A DNA stretch of 64,000 nt from DASSUW01 sp963792385 (GCA_963792385.1 CAWBVZ010000004.1:682001-746000); one strand, 5' to 3'; shown: positions 50,842 through 60,680, numbered from the stretch's first letter. Notes: generated by a model not told the origin, from the letters alone. Translations and numbers: made by a program.

Positions 50842-53003
50842 ATGGCGGCGGCCCTCCAGCCGGTCGAACCTTCAGGCGCGGCGGTCCTCGTCGTCGACGA
50901 CGACGCCGCGCAAGCGTCTCGCCATCCAGGCGATGCTGGCGCCGCTGGAGTACACGGTCGTCGAAGCCGACTCCGGCCGCGCAGCGCTGCGCGCGGTCCT
51001 GCGCCAGCCGTTCGCCGTGATTCTGATGGACGTCCGGATGCCGACGCTGGACGGCTACGAGACGGCCAAGCTGATCCGGCAGCGGCCCGAGTTCGGGCGC
51101 ACGCCGATCATCTTCGTGACCGCGTTCGGACGCGACGAGACAGAGACGGCGGACGCTTATGCCAGCGGAGCCGTCGACTTCATCTTCACGCCGATCATCC
51201 CCGACGTGCTGCGGGCGAAGGTCGCGGCGTTCGTCTACCTCTTCCGGCAGGCCGAGGAGCTGAAGCGGTCGCTCGACGCGATCACGGAGCTCAACGCCGC
51301 GCTGCGCGACAGCGAGGTGCGCGCCCGGGCGGTGCTGCAGAACGTGGCGGACGCGATCGTCACGGCTGGGGAGGAGGGCCTGATCGAGTCGTTCAACCGG
51401 TCGGCGCGCCGCCTGTTCGGCTATCGCGAGGAGGAGGTCGTCGGGCAGCCGCTCAAGCTGATCGTGGCGCCCAGCCATCACGACGACTTCTCCGAGGCCG
51501 CACGCGCGCGATGGAGCCAGTTGACCGCGAAGGACGGGCCCGGCGGCGTCGACCGAGACGGTCGGCTGCCGCAAGGACGGCTCGTGCTTCCCGATGGAGA
51601 TGGACGTGAGCCGGATGCAGGTCGGCGAGCGGACGGTCACGATCGGCGCGATCCGCGACATCTCCGGCCGCAAGGCCTACACCGAGGCGCTCGAGCACCG
51701 CGCGCTGCACGACGACCTCACCGGGCTCCCGAACCGCACGCTGTTCGGTGACCGCATGGACCGGGCGATCGCATACGCGGACCGCTCGGGCGAGCCGCGC
51801 GGCGTGCTGCTGGTGGACCTCGACGAGTTCCGCGAGATCAACGAGACGCTCGGGCGCGAGACCGGCGACGAGCTCCTCAAGGCCGTCGCCGAACGGCTGT
51901 GCGGCGCGATGGGCGAATCGGACACCGTGGCGCGCCTGCGCGCCGACGAGTTCGGCATCCTGCGGGCCGGCGAGACCGACGTCGAGACGGCGGCGGTCGT
52001 CGCGTGGAAGGTCCGCGAGGCGCTCGAGCATCCGTTCGTGATCGGCGGCAATGTCGTCGACGTGCGCGCGAGCATCGGCATCGCCTTCTTCCCGGAGCAC
52101 GGCCGCGCCACCGACGACCTCCTGCGCCGGGCCGACCTGGCGATGCACCAGGCGAAGGAGTCCGGCACCGGCCTCGCCGTCTTCGCCACGGAGCCCGAGG
52201 ACACAACCACGCGCCGGCTGACCCTCCTGAGCGAGCTCCGCGACTGCATCACGCGCGGCGAGCTCGTCCTGCACTATCAGCCCAAGATCGACCTGACCGG
52301 GGAGCACCGGACCACCGGCGTCGAGGCGCTGGTGCGCTGGCACCATCCCGTGCACGGACTCCTGCAGCCCGCCGACTTCATGCCCGAGGCGGAGCGCAGC
52401 GAGCTGATCGAACCATTGACGACGTGGGTGCTCGACGAGGCGCTGCGCCAGCAGCGCGTATGGAGCGACGCGGGTCTCGACCTGACGATGGCGGTGAACA
52501 TCTCGGCGCGTAGCCTGATGCGCGGCAGCACCCTTCCGGACACCGTCGCGAGGCTCACCGACGCTTGGGGCATCGCCCCTGGGCGGCTCATCCTCGAGCT
52601 GACGGAGAGCGCCATCATCGACGCCGACGTGCCGGACGTGCTCGACCTTCTGCACGCGATGGGCGAGAGCCTGGCGATCGACGACTTCGGCACCGGCCAC
52701 TCGTCGCTCGTCTACCTTCAGCGGCTCCCGATCGATCAGGTCAAGGTCGACCGCTCGTTCGTCATGAATCTCGCGACGGCGCCGGGCGATGCCGTGATCG
52801 TGCGCTCGACGATCGACCTCGCCCACAACCTCGGCCTGACCGTCGTCGCCGAGGGTGTCGAGGACGAGGTCGCGCTCGCGATGCTGATCGAGTATGGCTG
52901 CGACAGCGCCCAGGGGTACTACTTCAGCCGCCCGTGCCCGGCTGACGAGCTCACCCAGTGGCTGATCGACTCGCCTTACGGGACGTTGGCCGCCGCGCTC
53001 TAG
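50842..53003 (+). pseudogene. response regulator-PAS-GGDEF-EAL protein, two frameshifts
   Basis: About 719 residues if restored: receiver (VLVVDDDAA, phospho-Asp in VILMDVRMP, Lys position changed in FIFTPI), PAS (about 155-275), GGDEF and EAL domains. The cyclase motif is RADEF, so catalysis is unlikely. The EAL domain has EALVRWHHP, LTESAIIDA, IDDFGTGHSSL, VKVDRSF and AEGVED, so it should hydrolyse c-di-GMP. Frame breaks at 50911 and 51553-51554 are each repaired by removing one C (AAKRLAIQAMLAPL; VDETVGCRKDGS). Starts three bases after the kinase stop; probably its partner. Confidence 0.85.
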
Positions 53004-53362
53004 TCCTTCTGCGCCTCGCGGGCCGCGGCGCTGACGTCCTTGAGGTCCGGTTCGGGAGCGCCGGTCGGATCGGGGCCGCCGTCGGTCACGGCATCGGCGC
53101 TGTCGCCGGCGCTCCGGTCGATTCCGCTCTCCGTCGCCGGCTCGTCGGACCCGGTCGTGCGGCCGAGCACCTCGCTGCCCAGCTCCGGGTCGGAGTCCAG
53201 CATCTCGCGCGGGGCGTCTGAGCCGCCGAGTTCGGCGGGGACGACGCCGTCCTGTGCGCGGCCCGCCCACTGGCCCTTCTCGCGCGCCTCAGCGTCGTCC
53301 GGCGTGGTGCCGCCGCGCTGCTCGCTCGGTGGCGTCTGGTCCTGCTCGTGATCGCTCATCAT
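53000..53362 (-). CDS. hydrophilic acidic protein, likely disordered
   Basis: 120-residue protein rich in Asp, Glu, Gly, Pro, Ser and Thr, with no hydrophobic segment or recognised domain. Starts MMSDHEQDQTPPSEQRGG; the second ATG (53359) is as likely. It overlaps the phosphodiesterase gene tail-to-tail by four bases and follows the LAL regulator in the same direction after six bases. Function unknown. Confidence 0.5.
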   Translation of the reverse strand: MMSDHEQDQTPPSEQRGGTTPDDAEAREKGQWAGRAQDGVVPAELGGSDAPREMLDSDPELGSEVLGRTTGSDEPATESGIDRSAGDSADAVTDGGPDPTGAPEPDLKDVSAAAREAQKD

Positions 53363-53368
53363 GCCGTC

Positions 53369-56065
53369 CTACCCACTGAGGCGGCCGGTCATCTCGGTGC
53401 GGGAGCGGACGCCGAGCTTCCGGTAGGCCATGCGCAGGTGGTGCTCCACGGTGCGGGGCGACATGTACAGCGCGGCCGCGACCTCGCGGTTGGTGGCGCC
53501 GCCGGCGACCAGTGCGCAGACGTCCTGCTCGCGGGCGGTCAGAACCTCGCCATTGGAACCCCCCGGCCCGCCCGTCGCGCGGAGCTCGTGCGCTGCCCGG
53601 GCCGCCCAGTGCTGGGCGCCCATCGCGGCGAACGTCGCGTGGGCGGCGGCCAGCTGCGCGCGTCCCTCGGCCCGGCGGCGGGTGCGGCGCAGCTGCTCAC
53701 CGGCGCAGAGCTGCGTGCGGGCCAGTTCGAACGGCTGTGCCAGGCGCGCGTGCGCGGCGAGCGCCGCCGCTAGGTGCTCATCCAGCCGGTCGTCACCGTC
53801 GACGAGCAGCCGGCAGCGTGCGGTCGCCGCCGCTGCCCAAGCGCCCCCGGTCGCTGCCGCGCCGGCCGCCAGCTCGTCGATCACCGGCGCGGCATCGGCG
53901 GACCGGCCGGCGCGCACGTACGCCTCGGCGAGGTCCGCGTGCGTGTACAGGAACGACGGATCGTGCGAGCCGAAGCGGCGCGTGTGCTCGCTCGCGCGCT
54001 CGAGGTGGGCGATGGCGGTCGTGGCGTCTCCGGCGCCGAGCGCGAGGAACCCGAGCGCCTGTTCGGCGCACGCCAGCGTCGACGTCAGATCCAGCCGCAT
54101 CGCGATCGCGCGCGCCTGCTCGGCGTGCCGGATGCACGCCTCGGCGTCCCCGAGGTTCGCGGCGACGAACGCCGCCGTGGTCAACGTCACCGAGTGCAGG
54201 AAGCTGCCGATGGCGTCCTCGCCGAGCCCGACCGCCTCGTCCGACAGCCGGGCGGCCGCGGCGAGCGAGCCGCGCCGCAGGTGCAGGCTCGCCGCAACCG
54301 TGAGCGGGAACGCGAGCGCGACGATCGCCCCCCGCTCGCGGCACGTCTCGACGAGCCACACGAGCAACTGCTCCGCGTCCTGATAGTCCTCCATCCAGAG
54401 GTGGACGAGCGCGGCGACCGCGAGGATCTCGTGGCCGGGGCCGGTCGGGTCGAGCGCTCGCAGAGCCGTGTGGCGGCGCCGCAGCAGCGTCCGCGCGCGG
54501 GCGTGCTCACCGAGGGTCGCGAGCGCCGAGGCGTGTAGGACGGCGGGCACCAGCTCCGCCTCGGCAGGCGCCAGCGCGAGCGCGCGCTCCGCCAGCGCCG
54601 CCAGGCGGTCCATCGACCCGTGGGCGACGAGCGCCACGCCGGCCTGCGTGAGCAGGCCCGCGGCGCGCGCGCGGTCGTGCGTGACCACCCGCTCGGCCTC
54701 GGACTCGAGCAGCGCGAACGCGGCCATCGGGCTTCCGCTCTGCTGGATCGCCATGCCGCGCAGCAACTGCACGTCGGCCCGCTGGGCGGGCTCGCGCGCC
54801 TCGGCGAGGACCGGGTCGAGCAGCGCCGTCGCCCGCGCGGGGCTCCCGCCGGTGATCGCCATCGCAGCTGCCGCGACCGTGCGACCGATCGCACGCGTGC
54901 GATCCGGGCTGAGCTCCGCGGCGCGCGCCAGCGCCGTCGCCGCCGTCGCCGGCGCACCGCGTTGCGCGGCGTCCCAGCCGAGCGCCTCCAGCGCGGCCGC
55001 CAGTGCCTCGTCCGGCGCCTGCGCGGCAGCGGCAAGATGCCACGCCCGCTGCGGCTCACTGACGGCTGCCGCGAGCGCTCGGTGGGCCTCGCGGCGCGCG
55101 CTGGGCGTCGCCGCATGGTCGACGGCCGTGCGCACGATCGGGTGGGAGAACGAGAGCCCGCGTGCGTCGACGGCGATCATGCCCGCGTCCTCGGCCGGCG
55201 CAAGGACGTCGAGGCCGCCGAGCGCAGCGCTCAGCGGCGCGGTGGCGCCGTCCGCGCTGAGCGCCGCGACGAGGAGTGCGTCGCGGGTCGCGGGCGGCAG
55301 AGCGTCCAGCCTTTGCGCGAACGCGCTCTCCAGCCGCGTGCCGACGGGCAGCGCGGCGGGCAGCGCGTCCCGGCCGTCGCGCTCTGCCGGGCTCAGCTGC
55401 GCCGGCGCCTCGATCAGTGCCAGCGGATTGCCGCCGACGGCGTCGACGAGCGCTTCCGCGACCACGGGAGTCACGCCCGCGCGGCGCGCGAGCGCCAGCG
55501 CGTTCGTGCGGTCCAGCTCGTCTACGGTCAGGACGGGCACGCCGGGCCACGGCTCGAACGGCTCGCCGCGCTCCGACCACACGGCGATCACGGCGATGCC
55601 GATGCTCGCCGCACGGCGGGCGATGAACGCGATCGCCTGCCGCGACGAGGGGTCGAGCCACTGCACGTCGTCCACCCGCAGCAGCAGCGGCTCGTCTGCC
55701 GCCGCGGCGCCCAGCAGGGCGACCGCGGCGTGCAGCACACGCGCGCTGTCGCCGACGGTCGGGTGCTCGAGCGCGAAGGCGCCGCGGAGGGCTTCGCGAG
55801 CGGTCGGCGTGAGCGCCGCCTCGTAGCGGAGCAGTGGCTCGAGCAGCGCGGCGAGGCCCGTCCACGGGAGCGCGATCTCGCTCTCTGCGGCGGTGACGTC
55901 GATCGTGCGCACTCCGGCGGGGACGACGGCGCGCAGCAGCGCGGTCTTGCCGACGCCCGGAGCGCCCACGATCGCGATCGCCGCTCCGCTCGGTGAGAGT
56001 GCGACCTCGTCCAGCCGCGCCAGGTCGTCGATGCGGCCGAGAAGCTGCGTGTCGTCCGTGGCCAC
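53369..56065 (-). CDS. LAL-family (large ATP-binding LuxR) transcriptional regulator
   Basis: 898-residue regulator. N-terminal AAA/NB domain with Walker A IVGAPGVGKTALLRAV (about 33-48) and Walker B LLLRVDDVQWLDP. The middle is helical, TPR-like repeats. The C-terminal LuxR helix-turn-helix is LTAREQDVCALVAGGATNREVAAALYMSPRTVEHHL (about 835-870). Ligand unknown; members often control catabolic or secondary-metabolite genes. GTG start with TAGCAT six bases upstream. Confidence 0.92.
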   Translation of the reverse strand: MATDDTQLLGRIDDLARLDEVALSPSGAAIAIVGAPGVGKTALLRAVVPAGVRTIDVTAAESEIALPWTGLAALLEPLLRYEAALTPTAREALRGAFALEHPTVGDSARVLHAAVALLGAAAADEPLLLRVDDVQWLDPSSRQAIAFIARRAASIGIAVIAVWSERGEPFEPWPGVPVLTVDELDRTNALALARRAGVTPVVAEALVDAVGGNPLALIEAPAQLSPAERDGRDALPAALPVGTRLESAFAQRLDALPPATRDALLVAALSADGATAPLSAALGGLDVLAPAEDAGMIAVDARGLSFSHPIVRTAVDHAATPSARREAHRALAAAVSEPQRAWHLAAAAQAPDEALAAALEALGWDAAQRGAPATAATALARAAELSPDRTRAIGRTVAAAAMAITGGSPARATALLDPVLAEAREPAQRADVQLLRGMAIQQSGSPMAAFALLESEAERVVTHDRARAAGLLTQAGVALVAHGSMDRLAALAERALALAPAEAELVPAVLHASALATLGEHARARTLLRRRHTALRALDPTGPGHEILAVAALVHLWMEDYQDAEQLLVWLVETCRERGAIVALAFPLTVAASLHLRRGSLAAAARLSDEAVGLGEDAIGSFLHSVTLTTAAFVAANLGDAEACIRHAEQARAIAMRLDLTSTLACAEQALGFLALGAGDATTAIAHLERASEHTRRFGSHDPSFLYTHADLAEAYVRAGRSADAAPVIDELAAGAAATGGAWAAAATARCRLLVDGDDRLDEHLAAALAAHARLAQPFELARTQLCAGEQLRRTRRRAEGRAQLAAAHATFAAMGAQHWAARAAHELRATGGPGGSNGEVLTAREQDVCALVAGGATNREVAAALYMSPRTVEHHLRMAYRKLGVRSRTEMTGRLSG

Positions 56066-56071
56066 AGAGCC

Positions 56072-56077
56072 ATGCTA
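56072..56077 (-). promoter_or_regulatory. -10 box (TAGCAT) of the LAL regulator
   Basis: TAGCAT on the minus strand, six bases before the GTG at 56065; leaderless spacing. Confidence 0.5.
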
Positions 56078-56139
56078 CGCGCAGAACTTCGGTGGTTTGC
56101 CTGATGCGCGCAGCTGCGCTTCCCGCTTTCATCGGTCGG

Positions 56140-57462
56140 ATGCGCTCACTGCTGCTCGCGATCGTCCTCCTGCTCACAATGGCGCCGGCCTCCGGCGCCG
56201 AATCGATCGCCTACGTCGACGGCGGCGAGGTCTGGCTGTCGTCGCTGGACGGGGCCAAGAAGGTCCGTCTCGCGACTCACGTGGTCAACAGCGCCGGGGA
56301 GACGGAGAAGTGGCTGGCGGTGGCGGCGTCCGACGGCGGCCGGATCGTTGCCGCGCGCAACTTTCCCGGGAGGAGCTCGCGCTTCTCGTGGTTCAAGGTG
56401 TGGGAGCCGGACGGCACCTCGACGGTCGAGGGCCCGCTCACCGCGCCCAGCGGGTGGGCCACGTACACCTACCCGCTCGGCTTCGACGTCACCCCGGACG
56501 GCAAGCACATGATCTACGGCTACTCGAACAGCGGCTTCTGCTGCCCGCAGAGCTTCGGGCACGGGACCTACGTCCGGCCGGTGAGCAACAGCTCGCTCGA
56601 CCCGATCGTCATCTCCGGCGCCGACGACCCGACCCTGTTCGGCACCCGCGTGATCGCGCACTCGGGCACAACGGTCAACGTGCAGGACGCAGCCACCACA
56701 TACGGGACGACCTTCGCGCCGTGGTTGGACGTCGCGGGGACCGGATACGAGCTCCACCGCACCGATGTCGCGGCGAACGGCGCCCTCGCTGCGCTCGAGC
56801 TCGAGCAGTGGGACACCGGCACGCAGACGATCGGCAAGATCGCCGTGGCGGCGACCCAGGGTGTCGATCAGTTCCCGTCGTTCGCCGTCGATTGCTACAT
56901 CCCGGCGAACGGGGTCGCCAGGGAGGCCTCGCTGTCGGCTGACGCGACGCGCATCGCCTGGAAGGACGCCGGCGGATTGAAGGTCGCGGGAACGCCGACG
57001 AGCGCCGCGGACCCGTGCGAGCTCACCTCACCGCCGGTCGTGATCTCGGCGACCGCTTCGGAGGGCGCGATCGGCGGCGCCAACGTCGGCCCGTTCCTGC
57101 CCGCGACGCCGACCGGAGGCGGGCCGTCGACCGGCGGCACGGCGCCCGTGGCGACGCTCCCGAAGAAGCTCAAGACGAAGGCCCTGGCCGGCGCCAAGGG
57201 GGTGCCGATCAAGGTCAAGGTCACACGCGCTGGCAAGGTCAAGCTCTCCGGGACCGTGCCGGCGAAGATCCTGAAGCGAACGGGCAAGCCCGTCGTCATC
57301 GCGACCGGATCGGCAACCGCTCAGCGCGCCGGGACCGTGACGGTAAAGCTGCGCCTCACCGCGGCCGGGCGCAAGAAGCAGAAGCGGTTGAAGGGCGCGC
57401 GAATGACGCTGCGCGTGAGCCAGGGCAGCGTCAGCAGCACCAAGCGCATCAAGCTTCGCTGA
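56140..57462 (+). CDS. secreted beta-propeller-like protein with Ig-like C-terminal module
   Basis: 440-residue secreted protein. Signal peptide about residues 1-20 (MRSLLLAIVLLLTMAPASGA). Residues about 22-310 show WD/TolB-like strands (IAYVDGGEVWLSSLDGAKKVRLA; GFDVTPDGKHMIYGYS; ASLSADATRIAWKDAGG). The C-terminal 100 residues form a Lys/Ala/Val-rich Ig-like module (KVTRAGKVKLSGTVPAKIL; TVTVKLRLTAAGRKKQKRL), a repeat type common in Solirubrobacterales secreted proteins. Start 56140 gives the cleanest signal; an ATG at 56104 is possible. Function unknown. Confidence 0.7.
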   Translation: MRSLLLAIVLLLTMAPASGAESIAYVDGGEVWLSSLDGAKKVRLATHVVNSAGETEKWLAVAASDGGRIVAARNFPGRSSRFSWFKVWEPDGTSTVEGPLTAPSGWATYTYPLGFDVTPDGKHMIYGYSNSGFCCPQSFGHGTYVRPVSNSSLDPIVISGADDPTLFGTRVIAHSGTTVNVQDAATTYGTTFAPWLDVAGTGYELHRTDVAANGALAALELEQWDTGTQTIGKIAVAATQGVDQFPSFAVDCYIPANGVAREASLSADATRIAWKDAGGLKVAGTPTSAADPCELTSPPVVISATASEGAIGGANVGPFLPATPTGGGPSTGGTAPVATLPKKLKTKALAGAKGVPIKVKVTRAGKVKLSGTVPAKILKRTGKPVVIATGSATAQRAGTVTVKLRLTAAGRKKQKRLKGARMTLRVSQGSVSSTKRIKLR

Positions 57463-57479
57463 ACGCACCGGCGCTGCCG

Positions 57480-58322
57480 TTAGAGGCGCCGCAACTTCTC
57501 CGGGTTGCGGACCGCGTCGATGCGCGTGATGCGACCGTCGCTGACGACGAACGAGAGCGCTGCGCGATGGCCGTCGCGGCTCGCGAGCATCAGCCCGAGC
57601 TGCCCGTTGAGCGTGATCTCGCTCGGTGCCTGTGTGGACCTGCGGCTGAGCGCCGCCCACACACGCGCGACCCGCGCTTGGCCCCGTAGCGGCTTGAGCG
57701 CGGCGGTCGCGAGCCCGCCCCCGTCCGACGTCCAGACGACATCCGGGTCGAGCACTGCGACAAGACCCTCGAGGTTGCCCTCGGCGACCGCCTGCGCGAA
57801 CGCTCGCACGGCGCGACCGTGCTCCTCGCGCGAGGCCGCAAAGCGCGGGCGCTCGCGCTTGACGTGGCGGCGGGCGCGCGAGGAGAGCTGCCGCACCGCC
57901 TCGGGCGTGCGGCCCACGACCTCGGCGACGTCGCTGAACGGCACGTCGAACACGTCGTGCAGCACGAACGCCGTGCGCTCCGCGGGCGAGAGCTGCTCGA
58001 GCACGGCCAGCAGCGCGTAGCTGACCGACTCGTCGAGCGTGACGCGGTCCGCCGGGTCATCCGACACGAGCGGCTCCGGGAGCCACGTGCCGACGTAGGT
58101 CTCGCGGCGCGCGCGAGCGGATCGCAGGCGATCGAGCGCGAGCCGGGCGACGACCTTCGTCAGCCAGCCGTCGAGGTTCTCGATCGCCTCCGCGTCCACG
58201 CGCTCCAGCCGCAGCCACGCCTCCTGCACGACGTCCTCGGCCTCGCCGACGTCGCCGAGCTCGCTGTACGCGAGCCGCTGCAGCCGCGGGCGTGCCTGCG
58301 CGAAGCGCTCCGCGGCGGTCAT
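57480..58322 (-). CDS. ECF41-family RNA polymerase sigma factor with SnoaL-like domain
   Basis: 280-residue ECF sigma factor. Region 2 (about 8-72: EAEDVVQEAWLRLERV, NLDGWLTKVVARLALDRLRSA), the linker motif YVGTWLPEPL (76-85), region 4 (about 105-155: SPAERTAFVLHDVFDVPFSDVAEVV) and a fused SnoaL-like C-terminal domain with DGGG (200-203) and the terminal NPEKL motif. These are the hallmarks of ECF41, in which the C-terminal domain controls activity instead of an anti-sigma factor. The ATG overlaps the upstream epimerase gene by four bases. Confidence 0.93.
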   Translation of the reverse strand: MTAAERFAQARPRLQRLAYSELGDVGEAEDVVQEAWLRLERVDAEAIENLDGWLTKVVARLALDRLRSARARRETYVGTWLPEPLVSDDPADRVTLDESVSYALLAVLEQLSPAERTAFVLHDVFDVPFSDVAEVVGRTPEAVRQLSSRARRHVKRERPRFAASREEHGRAVRAFAQAVAEGNLEGLVAVLDPDVVWTSDGGGLATAALKPLRGQARVARVWAALSRRSTQAPSEITLNGQLGLMLASRDGHRAALSFVVSDGRITRIDAVRNPEKLRRL

Positions 58323-59194
58323 GCGGCGATCCGGTCCCAGCTCTCCGTGCCCGCGCGCATGCGCGGCGCCCAGCCGCTTGCCTCGCGCAGGCGGCGGCTT
58401 GACACGCGTTGCGAGCGCGCCAGCGGCCCGTCCTGCGGCGTCCCCGGGCGCAGGGTCTGGGCCCCGACGGCGGCCGCCAGCGCGGCGTCGACCTGGGCGT
58501 TCGTCGGCGGGTCGGCGTCGGCGACGTTGTACGTCCCGGCCGGGACGTGAAGCGCCGCCGCGACGGCCGCCGCCGCGTCGTCCAGCCACAGCGTCGGCCG
58601 GTACGCGGCGGGCGGTCCTGGTGCGATCGAGGCGCCGCCGCGCGCAGCCTCCAGCGCGGCCCGCGTGGACCCGCTGTCGGGGCCGATGAACAGCCCGAAG
58701 CGCAGCACGACGACGTCGCCGTCGAACAGCTCGCGCGCGTTCCGCTCGGCCGTCAGCGCGGTCGTCGTCACGCCGCCGCCGGCGACCGGCGCATCCTCGT
58801 CGAGCCACGCGTCGCCGCCGTCGGCGTAGACGAACGCGATCGACTCCTGTACGAGCCGTCGCACGCGGGCGGCCTGGGCGGCGCGGGCGATCGCCGCCGA
58901 CGCCTCGGTGCGCACGCGGTTGTTCTCATCCCAGGCCGACGGATCGGCCATGCGATCGGCGCTCGGGACATGGGTCAGCAGGTTGACGACGGCGTCCGCC
59001 CCGTCGAATGCGCGGCGCAGTGACGCGTCGTCGAACACGTCGGCCTCGACGGCGCGCGCACCCAGGCTCTCGAGCGTCTCGCGGCCGCGCGCGGAGCGCG
59101 TCACGCCCGTGACGCGGTGGCCGGCGGCGAGCAGTTCGCGGACGGCGCGCCGCCCGATCGCGCCTGTGGATCCGGTGATGATGATCTCGTTCAT
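58319..59194 (-). CDS. NAD(P)-dependent epimerase/dehydratase-like protein (ECF41 COE partner)
   Basis: 291-residue extended SDR/atypical SDR. EIIITGSTGAIGRRAVRELLAAGHRVTGVTRS binds the nucleotide, VVNLLTHVP follows strand 4, and QESIAFVYADGGDAWLDE lies at the active-site Tyr position. ECF41 sigma genes are typically linked to COE genes (carboxymuconolactone decarboxylase, oxidoreductase or epimerase); this is the epimerase. It precedes and overlaps the sigma gene, under an ECF41-type promoter, so both form one autoregulated unit. Confidence 0.85.
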   Translation of the reverse strand: MNEIIITGSTGAIGRRAVRELLAAGHRVTGVTRSARGRETLESLGARAVEADVFDDASLRRAFDGADAVVNLLTHVPSADRMADPSAWDENNRVRTEASAAIARAAQAARVRRLVQESIAFVYADGGDAWLDEDAPVAGGGVTTTALTAERNARELFDGDVVVLRFGLFIGPDSGSTRAALEAARGGASIAPGPPAAYRPTLWLDDAAAAVAAALHVPAGTYNVADADPPTNAQVDAALAAAVGAQTLRPGTPQDGPLARSQRVSSRRLREASGWAPRMRAGTESWDRIAA

Positions 59195-59202
59195 GCGGTA
59201 GT

Positions 59203-59229
59203 GACGAGGTACCCCGCTTGAACGTGACA
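59203..59229 (-). promoter_or_regulatory. ECF41-type promoter
   Basis: TGTCACG (59229-59223), 16 bases, CGTC (59206-59203) on the minus strand. The published ECF41 consensus is TGTCACA-N16-CGTC; one base differs. It ends eight bases before the epimerase ATG, placing the sigma/epimerase pair under autoregulation. Confidence 0.8.
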
Positions 59230-59303
59230 TCTCGTCCAGGCGCGGCCGAAAGAGACGGGGACGATCACCCCGATCGGGTGACGCCACCCCCGGCGCGCGG
59301 GAT

Positions 59304-59309
59304 TAGGCT
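59304..59309 (+). promoter_or_regulatory. -10 box (TAGGCT) of the prsW-like gene
   Basis: TAGGCT nine bases before the GTG at 59319; leaderless spacing. Confidence 0.5.
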
Positions 59310-59318
59310 CGCGTCGTC

Positions 59319-60290
59319 GTGGCCCAGTCTCTCTCGACCGCAGTGCGGGTCCCCGAAGCGGACGAGCACTTCGTGCACCTCCCGACTCGGCTCTGGAAGC
59401 TGGTGCTCGCCGGCGGCATCGCGGTCTGGCTGATCTCCGCCCTGGTCACGGAGGTCACGGACGACAACATCCTCGTGCCGACGGTGATCATCGTCGGCAG
59501 CTTCCTCGTTCCGGTGACGATGGCGGCGTTCGCGCTGTCGCGCCGTCGCGACGGCTACCTGACGACCGAGGAGGTCGTGTTCGGGTTCCTCGCGGCGGGA
59601 ACCCTCGCGGTTGTCACGACGGCGCTGCTCGAGACCTACCTGCTGCCGGACGCCAACGGCACGTTCATCGCCGTCGGCTGGATCGAGGAGATCGGCAAGG
59701 GGGCCGTGCTGCTCGCCGTCGCCCACCAGGTCCGCCACCGCGAGCCGCGCGACGGGATCGTCCTCGGCGCCGTGGTCGGTGCGGGCTTCGCCGCATTCGA
59801 GACGGCCGGCTACGCACTGCAGACGCTGCTCGACAACCTCAACGGCAAGTCGGTCGAGAGCATCCTGGAGACCGAGGTGTTCCGCGCTGTCCTCGCCCCG
59901 TTCGGCCACATCACGTGGACGGCCCTGATCGGCGGCGCGCTGTTCGCCAGCTCGCGCGGCGGGCGCTTCCACGTGTCGAGGCGGCTCGTGCTGACGATCG
60001 TGGGCGTGATTACGCTGCACGCGTTGTGGGACCAATCCACGGGGTGGGCCGTAATGCTCACCAAGGGCCTCGTGCTCGACGAGGGATGGCACGTGCTCTG
60101 GCCCAACGCGCAGATCTGGGTGGTCACGCCGTCCGCCTCTGGGCTGGCCTGGTTCAACACGTTCTACACCGCGCTGCTCGTCCTCTGGTCGCTGATCGGG
60201 ACTGCCTGGATCATCCACGACTGGCGTCACTACGGTCGCCGCCGCGCGGCGGCAGCCGCGGAGCCGGAGACCCCCGCGGCCTACGCCTGA
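59319..60290 (+). CDS. PrsW-family intramembrane metalloprotease
   Basis: 323-residue membrane protein with about eight helices. The PrsW motifs are GWIEEIGKGAVLL (EExxK, about residues 122-134), GAGFAAFETAGYAL, and FGHITWTALIGGAL with VITLHALWDQSTG as His motifs. B. subtilis PrsW cleaves the anti-sigma factor RsiW; here no RsiW-like partner is adjacent, and the neighbouring ECF41 sigma has no anti-sigma factor. GTG start with a leaderless -10 box. Confidence 0.9.
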   Translation: MAQSLSTAVRVPEADEHFVHLPTRLWKLVLAGGIAVWLISALVTEVTDDNILVPTVIIVGSFLVPVTMAAFALSRRRDGYLTTEEVVFGFLAAGTLAVVTTALLETYLLPDANGTFIAVGWIEEIGKGAVLLAVAHQVRHREPRDGIVLGAVVGAGFAAFETAGYALQTLLDNLNGKSVESILETEVFRAVLAPFGHITWTALIGGALFASSRGGRFHVSRRLVLTIVGVITLHALWDQSTGWAVMLTKGLVLDEGWHVLWPNAQIWVVTPSASGLAWFNTFYTALLVLWSLIGTAWIIHDWRHYGRRRAAAAAEPETPAAYA

Positions 60291-60383
60291 CGCGCACGCC
60301 GTCCGATCTCATGATCGACACGAGCGGACTGCCGAAGACGAGTGAGAAACGCAAGATCGAGGCGCTCCGTCACGTCTGCCGAG

Positions 60384-60680
60384 TCAGCAGAGCTTGAGTC
60401 CGTCGTAACGGGCCGGCCAGTCGCGCGTCGATTTGAAAGAGTCGATGCGGGCTGCCAGATACTCACACTGCGAATCCGTCTCGTGGGCCCAGATCACCTT
60501 CACGTGGTATGGGGTGCTGCAGGTGTTGCGCACCGTCACGGTGTCGGAGAGCCTGTTGTCGTCGACCGACACCTTCAGGCAGCTCGGCGGGGACGCCGCC
60601 AATGCTGGTAGGGCCATCGCCAATGTGAAGGCGGCCATGACGGCAGCAGCCCCGCCGAGGGTGCGTTTGGTGATGTTCAT
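60384..60680 (-). CDS. small secreted Cys-containing protein
   Basis: 98-residue secreted protein. Signal peptide about 1-29 (GGAAAVMAAFTLAMALPALAA). The mature part of about 70 residues has four Cys (PSCLK, NTCSTPY, SQCEY, LKLC at the very end), probably two disulfides, in a beta-rich fold like other actinobacterial secreted small proteins. GAAGGGGG upstream of the ATG is the ribosome site. Function unknown. Confidence 0.7.
   Translation of the reverse strand: MNITKRTLGGAAAVMAAFTLAMALPALAASPPSCLKVSVDDNRLSDTVTVRNTCSTPYHVKVIWAHETDSQCEYLAARIDSFKSTRDWPARYDGLKLC

Noticed and set aside
59319..60290. PrsW as activator of the neighbouring ECF41 sigma factor
   Set aside because: ECF41 sigma factors use their fused C-terminal domain instead of an anti-sigma factor, and no RsiW-like membrane protein is encoded here, so the link is not supported.
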